In this document: piece after piece, positions 40,248 through 49,857 of the stretch
How positions within the stretch are numbered: the stretch's first letter is position 1
Layout of the letters: the number at the start of each line of letters is the position of its first letter
Source: Streptomyces sp. V1I1
GTDB lineage: Bacteria; Actinomycetota; Actinomycetes; Streptomycetales; Streptomycetaceae
Direction: 5' to 3'
NCBI RefSeq assembly: GCF_030817355.1
Contig: NZ_JAUSZH010000001.1
Location: 7,663,001 to 7,727,000 of the forward strand
Length of the DNA stretch: 64,000 nt
Translations under genes and position numbers: made by a program
Notes under the pieces: model-generated
Seen by the model: only the letters and a program-made list of their open reading frames with translations
What the model was told of the DNA's origin: nothing
The model's database searches: none

Positions 40248-43200
40248 GTGGGCCTTGGCAGAGCAAGACGCTCCGTCGTGCTGGTCGCGACGGTGTCCGC
40301 ACTGACGGCGGGGGCGCTGTCCCCCGCCGTCGCCGATTCCACCCCCGACCCCCGTCCCCGTGACGCGGCCGAAGTACTGCGCCCCCTCGCCCCGCCGCCT
40401 GCGAGCGCCCCGGCCGGACGTCCCAGAGCCACTGCCGACGGCGACGGTATCGAGACCGCGCGCAGCTCCCGGCCGATCGCCCCGGGTATCCGCCTCACCT
40501 CGTACGACCGGCTCGAATCCAACAAGTGGCTGCGGGTCGACGCACTCTCCGTCGATCTCGCCGGCAGCGGCGCACAGGCCGACTACCTCTCCTCGGGCAA
40601 GGTCGCCGAGCGCCGTACCGTCTCCGAACTCGCCGCCGGTCACGACGCCGGACCCGGCCGGCGCACCGTCGCCGCCATCAACGCCGACTTCTTCGACATC
40701 AACCAGACCGGCGCTCCGCAGGGCCCCGGCATCAAGGACGGCAAGGTCACCCACTCGCCGGCCACCGGCGCCAACCGGGCCGTCGGCATCGGCCCCGGGA
40801 GCGCGGGACGCGTCCTGCAGCTCTACTTCGACGGCACCCTGACGCTGCCCTCGGGAACGCACCAGCTGACCGCGTACAACGCCGCGAACGTCCCGGCCGG
40901 CGGTATCGGCGCGTACACCGTGGCCTGGGGAACCGCCGACCGTGCCCTGACCGTGGACGCCGCAACTCCCGTCGCCGAAGCGCTCGTACGGGACGGCAAA
41001 GTCGTCGCGGTCACGGGCAGGCCCGGCACCGGGCCGATCGCCCCGGACACCACCGTTCTGGTCGGACGGGAGGCCGGCGCCGGACTCCTCGCCGCGCTGC
41101 GCCCCGGCGACCCGGTGTCCCTGGAGTACCGTCCGCGCACCGACAGCGGACCCGTCCCGCGCACCGCGGTCGGCGGCCGTGAACTCCTCGTCGTCGACGG
41201 CGTACCCCAGAACCACGAGGGCGAGGGAAACAACACCGCCGCCCCCCGCACCGCCGTCGGCTTCTCCAAGGACGGCAGCGCGATGCAGGTCATCACCGTC
41301 GACGGCAGGCAGGCCGACAGCGGCGGCGTCACCCTCACCGAGCTCGGCCTGATGATGAAACAGGCCGGCGCGCAAAGCGCGCTCAACCTCGACGGCGGCG
41401 GATCGTCGACGCTGCTCGCGCGCGAGCCCGGCAGCGACGCCCTCCAGGTGGAGAACAGCCCCTCCGACGGCAGCGAGCGCACGGTACCCAACGGTCTCGC
41501 GCTCACCGCGCCCGACGGCAGCGGACGGCTACGCGGTTTCTGGGTCGAGACCCGCACCCCCGCCGGTAGCGCCCCCACCGCCGACCCGGTCAAGGGCGGC
41601 CACCCCGAGCGGGTGTTCCCCGGACTGACCCGTCGGCTCACCGCCGCCGGATACGACGAGACGTACGGACCTGCTGCGGGAACGCCGCACTGGCGTGCCG
41701 TACGGCCCTCGGTGGGCCGGGTCGACGGCCACGGCTTGTTCCGGGCGCGGCACAGCGGCACCACCGAGATCCGTGCCGAACGCGCCGGCGCCCACGGCAG
41801 CACCGAGCTGACCGTCCTCGACGACCTTGCCCGGATCGAGCCGACCACCCGGCGTGTCGGCCTCGCGGACGCGAGCGCCACCGGCGCGTTCGGCATCCTC
41901 GGCCTCGACGCGCAGGGCAACAGCGCGCCCGTGGAACCCGGCGATGTGCAACTCGCCTACGACCACACGCAATTCGACATACGCGACGACGGCCGGGGCT
42001 CCTTCGCCGTCACCTCCCGTACGGGCGGCGGCGCCGGGCGGATCACGGCGACCGTCGCCGGCGTCACCACCGTCCTCGCCGTCAGCGTCGGCCTCGCCGA
42101 GCAGCCGGTGTCGGCCTTCGACGACGCGGCGTCGTGGACCTTCAGCCAGGCGCGCGCGAGCGGTTCGGTCGCGGCGACGCCCGACGGGCAGAGCGGCACC
42201 GGCCTGGAGCTCAGCTACGACTTCACGCAGTCGACCGCGACCCGCGCCGCGTACGCCAACCCGCCGCGGCAGATCGCCGTCCCGGGCCAGTCGCAGTCCT
42301 TCACGCTCTGGATCAAGGGCGACGGGAAGGGCGCGTGGCCGACGCTGCACCTCAAGGACGCGGCCGGATCCGACCAGCTGCTGCGCGGCCCGTACGTCAC
42401 CTGGACCGGCTGGCGGCAGGTAGCCTTCGCCGTCCCGCCCGGGGCCGCGATGCCGCTGTCGGTTCACCGCTTCTATCTGGCCGAGACCGCTGCCGCCAAG
42501 CAGTACACCGGCAAGATCGTGATCGACGGTCTCGCCGCGCAGCTGCCGCCGACCGTCGACCTGCCCGAACAGCCGCGTACGGCCGATCCGCTGATCGATC
42601 CCGCGGCCGAAACCGAGGGCAGGGACTGGCAGTTCGCGGTCATGTCCGACGCGCAGTTCGTCGCCCGTGACCCCGACAGTGCGATCGTGGCGCAGGCGCG
42701 GCGGACTCTGCGGGAGATCAAGGCCACACGGCCCGACTTCGTCGTCGTCAACGGCGACCTGGTCGACGAGGGTTCGCCCGCGGACCTCGCGTTCGCGCGG
42801 CGTGTGCTGACCGAGGAGCTGGGGGACGAGGTGCCCTGGTACTACGTGCCCGGCAACCATGAGGTGATGGGCGGGAAGATCGACAACTTCATCACCGAAT
42901 TCGGCCCCGCGCACCGTACGTTCGACCATCGCGGCACGCGCTTTCTGACGCTGGACACGTCGAGCCTGACCCTGCGCGGCGGCGGCTTCGACCAGATCAA
43001 GGAGGTGCGGGCGCAGCTCGACGCGGCGGCGAAGGACCCGGACGTCGGCTCGGTGATGGTCGTCGAGCATGTGCCGCCGCGCGACCCGAACGTCCAGAAG
43101 GGCAGCCAGCTGAGCGACCGCAAGGAGGCGGCGCTGATCGAGCAGTGGCTCGCGGAGTTCCGCCGTACGACGGGCAAGGGCGCGGGGCTCGTCGGCAGCC

Positions 43201-43736
43201 ATGTCGGCGTCTTCCACGCCGAGCACGTGGACGGCGTGCCGTATCTGGTCAACGGCAACTCGGGCAAGAGTCCGGCGGGCCCGGCGGACGAGGGCGGCTT
43301 CACCGGCTGGTCGCTGCTCGGCGTCGACAAGGTCTCGCGGGGCGAGCAGTCGGCGGGCCGTGCCAGGCCGTGGGAGGGCGGCCCGGACTGGGTCTCCGTC
43401 CAGACCCGCGCGCACGTTGACGGCCTCACCCTGGACGCGCCCGCGGCACTGCGCCCCGGCGACAGCGAGGATGCCGGCGCGACGGTCACTCAGGGTGCGC
43501 GCAGGGTTCCGGTGGCTTTCCCGCTGAGCGCGGACTGGACGGGCTCGCCGAATCTGTACATCGGTGCCCCGGAGGACGCCCGCCACCGGCACGCGGCGGC
43601 GTTCGACCCGACGACGGGCCGGCTGACGGCCCTGCGGCCGGGGACGGTCACGCTGGCGGTGACGGTGGCCGGCGTGACGCAACGTACGGAGGTCCGCATA
43701 GCGGCGGAGGGAGCGGGGGTGGGCCGGGCGGCCTAG
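40248..43736 (+). CDS. Secreted phosphodiester glycosidase / metallophosphoesterase fusion
   Basis: A 1162-residue exported protein. A signal peptide (about 1-28, SVVLVATVSALTAGALSPAV) follows the GTG at 40248, which has CCAGGAG upstream; longer upstream starts would bury it. Residues about 75-410 form an NAGPA-like phosphodiester glycosidase domain (RTVAAINADFFDINQTGAP; ALNLDGGGSSTLLAR near 377). Ig-like or carbohydrate-binding beta-domains occupy about 430-790. A calcineurin-type metallophosphoesterase fills about 794-1040, with FAVMSDAQFVA, VVNGDLVDEG, YYVPGNHEVMGG, VVEHVPPRDPN and GLVGSHVGVFHAEHV as metal sites. A C-terminal Big_2-like domain ends the protein. The pairing suggests stepwise breakdown of a cell-wall or teichoic-type phosphodiester polymer outside the cell; this is inference. 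Confidence 0.85.
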   Translation: MGLGRARRSVVLVATVSALTAGALSPAVADSTPDPRPRDAAEVLRPLAPPPASAPAGRPRATADGDGIETARSSRPIAPGIRLTSYDRLESNKWLRVDALSVDLAGSGAQADYLSSGKVAERRTVSELAAGHDAGPGRRTVAAINADFFDINQTGAPQGPGIKDGKVTHSPATGANRAVGIGPGSAGRVLQLYFDGTLTLPSGTHQLTAYNAANVPAGGIGAYTVAWGTADRALTVDAATPVAEALVRDGKVVAVTGRPGTGPIAPDTTVLVGREAGAGLLAALRPGDPVSLEYRPRTDSGPVPRTAVGGRELLVVDGVPQNHEGEGNNTAAPRTAVGFSKDGSAMQVITVDGRQADSGGVTLTELGLMMKQAGAQSALNLDGGGSSTLLAREPGSDALQVENSPSDGSERTVPNGLALTAPDGSGRLRGFWVETRTPAGSAPTADPVKGGHPERVFPGLTRRLTAAGYDETYGPAAGTPHWRAVRPSVGRVDGHGLFRARHSGTTEIRAERAGAHGSTELTVLDDLARIEPTTRRVGLADASATGAFGILGLDAQGNSAPVEPGDVQLAYDHTQFDIRDDGRGSFAVTSRTGGGAGRITATVAGVTTVLAVSVGLAEQPVSAFDDAASWTFSQARASGSVAATPDGQSGTGLELSYDFTQSTATRAAYANPPRQIAVPGQSQSFTLWIKGDGKGAWPTLHLKDAAGSDQLLRGPYVTWTGWRQVAFAVPPGAAMPLSVHRFYLAETAAAKQYTGKIVIDGLAAQLPPTVDLPEQPRTADPLIDPAAETEGRDWQFAVMSDAQFVARDPDSAIVAQARRTLREIKATRPDFVVVNGDLVDEGSPADLAFARRVLTEELGDEVPWYYVPGNHEVMGGKIDNFITEFGPAHRTFDHRGTRFLTLDTSSLTLRGGGFDQIKEVRAQLDAAAKDPDVGSVMVVEHVPPRDPNVQKGSQLSDRKEAALIEQWLAEFRRTTGKGAGLVGSHVGVFHAEHVDGVPYLVNGNSGKSPAGPADEGGFTGWSLLGVDKVSRGEQSAGRARPWEGGPDWVSVQTRAHVDGLTLDAPAALRPGDSEDAGATVTQGARRVPVAFPLSADWTGSPNLYIGAPEDARHRHAAAFDPTTGRLTALRPGTVTLAVTVAGVTQRTEVRIAAEGAGVGRAA

Positions 43737-43755
43737 ACACACCTGCTTGCGCGGA

Positions 43756-43847
43756 GTCGGCCTCGCATCCGGAGAGGGTGCGGGGCCGGCCTCGCACCCG
43801 GAGGGGCCGGCTGCGCACCCGGTGGGGGCCGGCTACGCGGCCCCCAC
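43756..43847 (+). terminator. Imperfect 21-22 bp repeats ending in a terminator hairpin
   Basis: Four related units begin GTCGGCCTCGCA (43756), GCCGGCCTCGCA (43785), GCCGGCTGCGCA (43806) and GCCGGCTACGCG (43828). The last forms a 10-bp hairpin GTGGGGGCCG/CGGCCCCCAC (43822-43847, loop GCTACG). It lies 20-110 bases after the phosphoesterase fusion stop. Confidence 0.6.
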
Positions 43848-43976
43848 TGTGCCCCGCTCCGGAGACACGGCGAGGCATGGCCGTACAGGGGCGGACCGGG
43901 TGCCCCCGCTCGCCGTGCGGGAAGCCCCCGCAGCGGGCAGCCTTGGTCGTGAGCGTTCCGGAGGAGGTGGTTCCCC

Positions 43977-46103
43977 TTGTCCGATCCGCTCGCCTCACGG
44001 GCCGCAGAAGCCGTAGAACCGGACGGCGGGGGCGAGGGCTCCCACCCTCTCCTGTCGCTCGCGCTCGCCGGGATGATGGACGATGTCCAGGCCCACTCCG
44101 GAGCCGTCTACCTGCTCGCGCACGACGAGCAGGTCCTCGAGATGGCCGTCATGGCCGGGCTGCCCCGCGCCTTCGCCGCGCCCTGGGAACGCGTCTCGAT
44201 CGGCTCGCCCATCCCCGTCGCCGAGGCGACGCGCGAGCGGAAGCTGATCTGGGTCTCCGGCGAGGAGGACATGGCCCGCCGCTATCCACGCATCGCGGTG
44301 GTCCTGCCCTATCCGTTCGCCCTCGCCGCCCTGCCCATCGCTACCGCCGACACCACGTACGGCGCCGTCTTCGTCACCTGGCCCGGCTCCCATCCGCCCG
44401 AGATATCCGCCAGTGAGGTCGGCCGTCTCACCGCCGCCTGCGACCGCCTCGCCCTGCGGCTGGCGCGCGCCGCGCAGCAGGGCCGCCCCGTCGTCCCCGA
44501 GGCAGACTTCCTGGGGCCCGCCGCCATGACCGGGACGAGCGGCGCGGTAGAGGCCGTGCACATGCTGGCGCGGGTGCCGGACGGCATGTGCTCCCTGGAC
44601 GTGAACGGACACGTGACCTACGCCAACCCCGCGGCCGGCGAACTGCTCGGCCTCCCCTCGTCGGGGCTGCTGGGCAACCTGCTGTGGTCAGCCCTGCCAT
44701 GGCTGAACGACCCGGTGTACGAAGACCGCTACCGGGCGGCTCTGATCAGCCAGCACGCCACGTCCTTCGTGGCGCTGCGCCCGCCGCAGGACTGGCTGAT
44801 GTTCCGCTTCCACCCCAGCAGAAGCGGCATCAGCGTGCACATCACCCCGGCCCGCGGAACCGTCCAGGAGATGCCCTACGACGCACCGTCGCAGCAACCC
44901 GCGGGCCTGGTGGCGATATCCCACATCCTCAACCTGGCCAGCGCGCTGACCGAGGCCGTCGGCGTGTCCGACGTGATCGAGCTGGTCGCGGACGAGATCA
45001 TGCCGGCCGTCGGGAGCCGCGCGCTGGTCATGCTCGCGTCCGACGCCGGGCGGCTGCGCGTCCTGGGCCAGCGCGGCTACCAGAACCCGGAGACCGTCGA
45101 CCGGTTCGACGGCATGCCCCTGGCCGCCCAGACGCCCGGCGCGCAGGCGCTCGCGACCGGAGTGCCGTCCTTCTTCGAGTCGCGCGAACAGCTGGAGCAC
45201 ATCTATCCCGCGCGCTACGCGACCCGTGACGGCATGGCCGCCTGGGCCTATCTGCCGCTGATCGCCTCCGGACGGCCCGTAGGCACCTGCGTACTCAGCT
45301 ACTCGGAGCCGCACCACTTCTCCACCGACGAGCGCGCCGTCCTCACCAGTCTCGGCGGCCTCATCGCCCAGGCACTTGAACGGGCCCGGCTCTACGACAC
45401 CAAACACCGGCTGGCCCACGGTCTCCAGTCCGCCCTGCTGCCGCACTCCCTGCCCACCCTGCCCGGCCTGGAGGTCGCCGCGCGCTATCTGCCCGGCACC
45501 CAGGGCATGGACATCGGCGGCGACTTCTACGACCTGATGCGTACCGGCGACGCGGTCATCGGAGATGTGCAAGGCCACAACGTCACCGCCGCCGGGCTGA
45601 TGGGCCAGGTCCGCACCGCCGTCCGCGCCTATACGGCGGTCGGCCAGCCGCCCGGCCAGGTCATGGAGAGCACCAACCGGCTGCTGATCGACCTAGACGC
45701 GGATCTGCTGGCCAGCTGCGTCTATCTCCATCTCGACCGGCTGGCCGGCCGCGGCCTGCTGGCCCGAGCCGGACACCCCCAGCCGCTGCTCCGCGATCCG
45801 GACGGCCGGGTCCACGTCCTGGATCTGGCAGGCGGCCCGCTGCTCGGCGTCGACCGGTTGGCCGCCTACCCCACCACGGTGGTGCCGCTGCCCCCGGGAT
45901 CCGTACTGGTCCTGTACACGGACGGTCTGATCGAGGTGCCCGGCGTCGACATCGACGACGCCCTGGCGGACCTGGCCGCACTACTGGCAAGCACCGCCGA
46001 CCAGCCGCTCGAAGCGCTGGCCGACAGCCTGATCCGCCACGCGACGCGCAGCCGTCAACGCAGCGACGACACGGCGCTGTTGCTGCTCCGCCCGGAAGTC
46101 TGA
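43977..46103 (+). CDS. GAF-PAS-GAF SpoIIE-type PP2C phosphatase
   Basis: A 708-residue soluble sensor phosphatase, the third PP2C regulator in the window. A GAF domain (about 25-170, MMDDVQAHSGAVYLLAHDEQ), a PAS domain (about 195-290, VPDGMCSLDVNGHVTYANPA), a second GAF (about 310-470, EIMPAVGSRALVMLASDAG) and a PP2C domain (about 490-708) follow in order. Catalytic motifs are MDIGGDFYDLMRTGDAV, GDVQGHNVTAAGLMGQV and the C-terminal RSDDTALLLL. TTG at 43977 is the probable start, about eight bases after GGAGGAGGTGG. Its target is presumably an anti-anti-sigma factor elsewhere in the genome. It ends 49 bases from the convergent acyl-CoA hydrolase gene. Confidence 0.9.
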   Translation: MSDPLASRAAEAVEPDGGGEGSHPLLSLALAGMMDDVQAHSGAVYLLAHDEQVLEMAVMAGLPRAFAAPWERVSIGSPIPVAEATRERKLIWVSGEEDMARRYPRIAVVLPYPFALAALPIATADTTYGAVFVTWPGSHPPEISASEVGRLTAACDRLALRLARAAQQGRPVVPEADFLGPAAMTGTSGAVEAVHMLARVPDGMCSLDVNGHVTYANPAAGELLGLPSSGLLGNLLWSALPWLNDPVYEDRYRAALISQHATSFVALRPPQDWLMFRFHPSRSGISVHITPARGTVQEMPYDAPSQQPAGLVAISHILNLASALTEAVGVSDVIELVADEIMPAVGSRALVMLASDAGRLRVLGQRGYQNPETVDRFDGMPLAAQTPGAQALATGVPSFFESREQLEHIYPARYATRDGMAAWAYLPLIASGRPVGTCVLSYSEPHHFSTDERAVLTSLGGLIAQALERARLYDTKHRLAHGLQSALLPHSLPTLPGLEVAARYLPGTQGMDIGGDFYDLMRTGDAVIGDVQGHNVTAAGLMGQVRTAVRAYTAVGQPPGQVMESTNRLLIDLDADLLASCVYLHLDRLAGRGLLARAGHPQPLLRDPDGRVHVLDLAGGPLLGVDRLAAYPTTVVPLPPGSVLVLYTDGLIEVPGVDIDDALADLAALLASTADQPLEALADSLIRHATRSRQRSDDTALLLLRPEV

Positions 46104-46152
46104 GCAGAGCGGGGCCGCACGATCAGGCGTGATCGGGAGCGATCGCACACGT

Positions 46153-47205
46153 TCACCTGGTCGAGCTGGAGAGCCGCAGTTCGCCGTCCCCGAGGGGCGC
46201 GAAGAACCGGGCCACATCCGCGTCCGTCACCTCCGACAGCTCCGCGGGCGACCAACGCGGCCTGCGGTCCTTGTCGATGACCTGTGCCCGTACGCCCTCC
46301 ACCAGATCGGGCGACGAGAAAGCGGCACACGAAACGCGGTACTCCTGGTCGAGCACCGGCTCCAGCACTCCCAGCTGCCGGGCCCGGCGCAGCGCGGCGA
46401 GCGTCACCTTCAGCGAGGTGGGGGACCGGGTGAGGATCGTCTCGGCGGCCTCTTTCGCCGCCGGGTCGCCGCAGTCGAGCAGCCGGTCGAGGATCTCCTC
46501 CACGGATTCGGCGGCGTAACAGTCGTCGATCCACTCGCGGTGCCGGGCCAGTTCACCTTCGGGCGCGGCCTGCGCGCACAGCCGCACCGCCTCGGCCACA
46601 TCCAGCCCGGCGAGCGACGCGGTGAGCTCCGCCAGCCGGCTCGACGGTATGAAGTGATCGGCGAGCCGGCACAGCAGTGCGTCGGCCGCGCCCACCGCCG
46701 TGCCGGTGAGCGCGAGATGAGTGCCGAGCTCCCCGGGAGCCTGTGCGAGCAGATGCGTACCACCAACGTCCGGCACGAAGCCGATGCCCGTCTCCGGCAT
46801 GGCGACGGCGGAGCGCTCGGTGACGACGCGTACGTCGCCGTGCGCGGAGACGCCGACGCCGCCGCCCATGACGATGCCGTCCATGAGGGCGACATAGGGC
46901 TTGGAGTAGCGGGCGATACGGGCGTTGAGGCGGTACTCGTCCCGCCAGAAGTCGAACGACGTGTTCCCGCCCGCCAGCGCGTCCGCGTGAATGGCGCGGA
47001 TGTCGCCGCCCGCGCAGAGCCCCCGTTCACCGGCTCCGGAGACCACCACGACCGCGACGGCTTCGTCCTGCTCCCACTGTACGAGCGCCGCGTCGATGGT
47101 GCGGACCATCGGGTGGGTGAGGGCGTTGAGAGCACGGGGACGGTTGAGAGTGATGTACCCCGCGCGGCCCTCGGTGCGCAGCAGTACGGAGTCGTCGAGG
47201 GCCAT
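46153..47205 (-). CDS. 3-hydroxyisobutyryl-CoA hydrolase / enoyl-CoA hydratase family
   Basis: A 350-residue crotonase-fold enzyme. VLLRTEGRAGYITLNRPRAL opens the fold. The oxyanion-hole segments are GLCAGGDIRAIHADAL (about 61-76) and GIVMGGGVGVSAHGDVRVV. A longer C-terminal half (FFAPLGDGELRLSSSTR end, EYRVSCAAFSSPDLVEGVRA) and MPETGIGFVPDVGGTHLL are typical of 3-hydroxyisobutyryl-CoA hydrolases in valine breakdown, longer than the 260-residue hydratases. ATG at 47205 follows a GGAA-type site. It diverges from the beta-lactamase-fold hydrolase gene; a 174-base gap separates them. Confidence 0.88.
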   Translation of the reverse strand: MALDDSVLLRTEGRAGYITLNRPRALNALTHPMVRTIDAALVQWEQDEAVAVVVVSGAGERGLCAGGDIRAIHADALAGGNTSFDFWRDEYRLNARIARYSKPYVALMDGIVMGGGVGVSAHGDVRVVTERSAVAMPETGIGFVPDVGGTHLLAQAPGELGTHLALTGTAVGAADALLCRLADHFIPSSRLAELTASLAGLDVAEAVRLCAQAAPEGELARHREWIDDCYAAESVEEILDRLLDCGDPAAKEAAETILTRSPTSLKVTLAALRRARQLGVLEPVLDQEYRVSCAAFSSPDLVEGVRAQVIDKDRRPRWSPAELSEVTDADVARFFAPLGDGELRLSSSTR

Positions 47206-47379
47206 CGGTGTTCCTTCCGGGGTGTGGATCTCCTCGGTCCATCCTCGCTCACGCGGCGACGGCTCCGTCGGGCGCGCCTTGCGTTCGGGCTCTTCCCGCC
47301 AGTCCGACCAGTCGGTACGTTCCTGGGTGAGCCGGATACCGGCAGGCCGGACAACCGGTCCGAGGCGACGGAGGCCCCC

Positions 47380-48558
47380 ATGTCAGAGCACGCACCACAG
47401 ATCGCAGGCCACTGCGACGAACGCTTCGAGGCGGTGCGCACCGCCTTCGAGGAGAACTTCCGTGCCCGCGGCGAACTCGGCGCGGCCGTGACCGTGTTCC
47501 TCGACGGAGAGAGCGTCGTCGACCTGTGGGGCGGCTGGGCCGACGAGGCGCGCACCCGCCCGTGGGAGCGGGAGACGCTGGTCAATGTGTGGTCGACGAC
47601 CAAGGGCCCCACCGCCCTGTGCGCGCATCTGCTCGCCGACCGGGGGCTGCTCGATCTGGACGCCCCCGTCGCCACCTACTGGCCGGAGTTCGCCGCGGCC
47701 GGCAAAGAGGCTATTCCCGTACGTCATCTGCTCTCGCACCGCGCGGGCCTGGCCGGGCTGCGCGAGCCGCACAGCATCGACCAGCTCTACGACTGGGAGC
47801 TGACCTGCGCTCGCCTCGCCGCCACCGAGCCCTGGTGGGAGCCGGGCACGCAGTCCGGGTATCACGCGATGACATACGGGTTCCTGGTCGGCGAAGTTAT
47901 CCGGCGCATCACCGGGCAGCTCCCGGGAGAGTTTCTGCACCAGGAGGTCACCGGGCCGCTCGGTATCGACTTCACCATCGGTCTGCCGGAGAAGGAGGCG
48001 GGACGCGTCGCCGAGCTGGTGCATCCGCCGGCCGCGTCGAGCAGCGAACAGGCGGCAATCTTCGCCCAGTTGCAGCCTGCCGCCCTGGCGGCCCTGGTCA
48101 ACCCCATCGTCGGAGCGGCGGACGCCAACACGCCCGCCTGGCGCGCTGCCCACATCCCCGCCGCCAACGGCCATGGCACCGCCCGGTCGGTCGCCGCGCT
48201 CTACGGGATCTTCGCGGGCCGCGGCGAGTTCGCGGGCCGGCGCCTGCTGTCCCCCGAAGCGGCCGAACGCGTCCGCGAAGGCCAGGGCAGTTGCCGGGAC
48301 CTGGTGCTCGGTGCAGGGTTCGAGAACGAGACGGAGGTCGGGCTCGGCCTCTGGCTGAGCGGCGAGAACGGTTCGTACGGACCCAACCCCCGCGCCTTCG
48401 GACACGACGGCTTCGGCGGCTCCTGCGGCCTGGCCGACCCGGAGGCGGGCATCAGCCTCGGCTATGTCATGAATCGCATGGGCCCCAACATCGCCGACGA
48501 TCCACGGAAGATGGCGCTGGTCGATGCCTTGTACGAGGCGGTTCAGCTGCCTGCCTAG
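47380..48558 (+). CDS. Beta-lactamase-fold serine hydrolase (EstB-like)
   Basis: A 392-residue class C beta-lactamase-like esterase. The nucleophile motif is VWSTTKG, with Ser72 and Lys75. A second motif SGYHAMTYG supplies the tyrosine, and FGHDGFGGSCGLADPEAG near the C-terminus replaces the KTG box, as in the EstB/esterase group. No signal peptide is visible, so it is cytoplasmic. ATG at 47380 follows GGAGG (47370-47374); the far longer upstream frame is antisense to the previous gene and is rejected. The physiological ester is unknown; neighbours point to acyl-CoA or lipid metabolism. Confidence 0.88.
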   Translation: MSEHAPQIAGHCDERFEAVRTAFEENFRARGELGAAVTVFLDGESVVDLWGGWADEARTRPWERETLVNVWSTTKGPTALCAHLLADRGLLDLDAPVATYWPEFAAAGKEAIPVRHLLSHRAGLAGLREPHSIDQLYDWELTCARLAATEPWWEPGTQSGYHAMTYGFLVGEVIRRITGQLPGEFLHQEVTGPLGIDFTIGLPEKEAGRVAELVHPPAASSSEQAAIFAQLQPAALAALVNPIVGAADANTPAWRAAHIPAANGHGTARSVAALYGIFAGRGEFAGRRLLSPEAAERVREGQGSCRDLVLGAGFENETEVGLGLWLSGENGSYGPNPRAFGHDGFGGSCGLADPEAGISLGYVMNRMGPNIADDPRKMALVDALYEAVQLPA

Positions 48559-48659
48559 ACGGATCCCGAATCGGCCGACGGCCCTTCCAGATTCTTGCAA
48601 CACGTTCTACTGTGTGCGCCGCCGCGCATGGGACGGATCGCGAGACTCCTGGAGGGGCC

Positions 48660-49850
48660 GTGCACCTCGAATACACGCCTGAGCAGCAGCAGTTGCGCGC
48701 CGAGCTGCGCACGTACTTCGCCGAACTCGTGCCGGACAACGTCTACGCCCGGTACGCCGACCCGATCGAGCAGAAGCGCTTCTACCGCGAGACCGTGCGC
48801 CGCCTCGGCACCGACGGCTGGCTCGGCGTCGGCTGGCCCAAGGAGTACGGCGGCCGCGGCCTCAGCCCCATGGAGCAGTTCATCTTCTTCGACGAGGCCG
48901 CCCAGGCCGGAGTACCGCTGCCACTGATGGCCCTCAACACCGTCGGCCCGACAATCATGCAGTTCGGCACGGAGGAGCAGAAGGCCTACTTCCTGCCGAA
49001 GATCCTCTCCGGCGAGATCGACTTCGCCATCGGCTACAGCGAGCCCGACGCGGGCACCGACCTCGCCGCCCTCAAGACCCGTGCGGTCCGGGAAGGCTAC
49101 GAGGAAACCGGCACGTACACCGTCAACGGACAGAAGATCTGGACCACCAACGGCGACACCGCCGACTGGGTCTGGCTCGCCGTGCGCACCGACCCCGAAG
49201 CCCCGCCCCACAAGGGCATCACCATGCTGCTGGTGCCGACCTCCGACCCCGGCTACTCCTGCACCATCATCAACACCCTCGCCTCGCACGACACCACCGC
49301 CAGCTACTACGAGAACATCAAGGTGCCCGCCTCCCGCCGCGTCGGCCAGGAGAACAAGGGCTGGCGGCTGATCACCAACCAGCTCAACCACGAGCGAGTC
49401 ACCCTCGCCGCGCACGGCACCATGGCGATCCGAGCCCTGCACGATGTGCAGCGGTGGGCCATGGACACCAAACTCGCAGACGGCCGCCGCGTCATCGACC
49501 TCGGCTGGGTGCGCGGTCGCCTCGCACAGACCCACACCAAGCTCGACGCCATGAAGCTGCTCAACTGGCAGATGGTGGGAGCCGTCCAGGCAGGCACGCT
49601 CACCCCGCAGGACGCATCCGCCGTCAAGGTCTACGGCTCCGAAGCGCGCCGTGACGCGTACGCCTGGCTGATGGAAGTCGTCGGCTCGGCAGGCTCCCTC
49701 AAGGAGGGCTCGGCCGGCGCCGTCCTCCACGGCGAGCTGGAGCGCGGCTACCGCTCCGCCGTGATCTTCACCTTCGGCGGCGGCAACAACGAGATCCAGC
49801 GGGAGATCATCTCCTGGATCGGGCTCGGGATGCCGCGAGTACGGCGTTAG
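48660..49850 (+). CDS. Acyl-CoA dehydrogenase
   Basis: A 396-residue FAD acyl-CoA dehydrogenase. It opens HLEYTPEQQQLRAELRTYFA and contains GWLGVGWPKEYGGRGLSPME, FAIGYSEPDAGTDLAALKT (FAD-binding), VNGQKIWTTNGDTADWVWLA and the C-terminal FTFGGGNNEIQREIISWIGL. This subgroup acts on branched, steroid or aromatic side-chain acyl-CoAs rather than plain fatty acids, but the substrate cannot be read from sequence. GTG at 48660 follows GGAGGGG; upstream extension is shadow. A degraded xanthine-dehydrogenase locus begins only eight bases after its stop, so it marks a deletion edge. Confidence 0.9.
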   Translation: MHLEYTPEQQQLRAELRTYFAELVPDNVYARYADPIEQKRFYRETVRRLGTDGWLGVGWPKEYGGRGLSPMEQFIFFDEAAQAGVPLPLMALNTVGPTIMQFGTEEQKAYFLPKILSGEIDFAIGYSEPDAGTDLAALKTRAVREGYEETGTYTVNGQKIWTTNGDTADWVWLAVRTDPEAPPHKGITMLLVPTSDPGYSCTIINTLASHDTTASYYENIKVPASRRVGQENKGWRLITNQLNHERVTLAAHGTMAIRALHDVQRWAMDTKLADGRRVIDLGWVRGRLAQTHTKLDAMKLLNWQMVGAVQAGTLTPQDASAVKVYGSEARRDAYAWLMEVVGSAGSLKEGSAGAVLHGELERGYRSAVIFTFGGGNNEIQREIISWIGLGMPRVRR

Positions 49851-49857
49851 CGTCCGT

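Noticed and set aside
41529..43742. A 737-residue frame opposite the secreted fusion protein
   Set aside because: Antisense shadow; low-complexity Arg/Gly/Val composition.
46121..46136. A CGATCA/TGATCG hairpin as terminator between the third PP2C gene and the acyl-CoA hydrolase gene
   Set aside because: The stem is only six weak pairs; not convincing compared with other terminators here.
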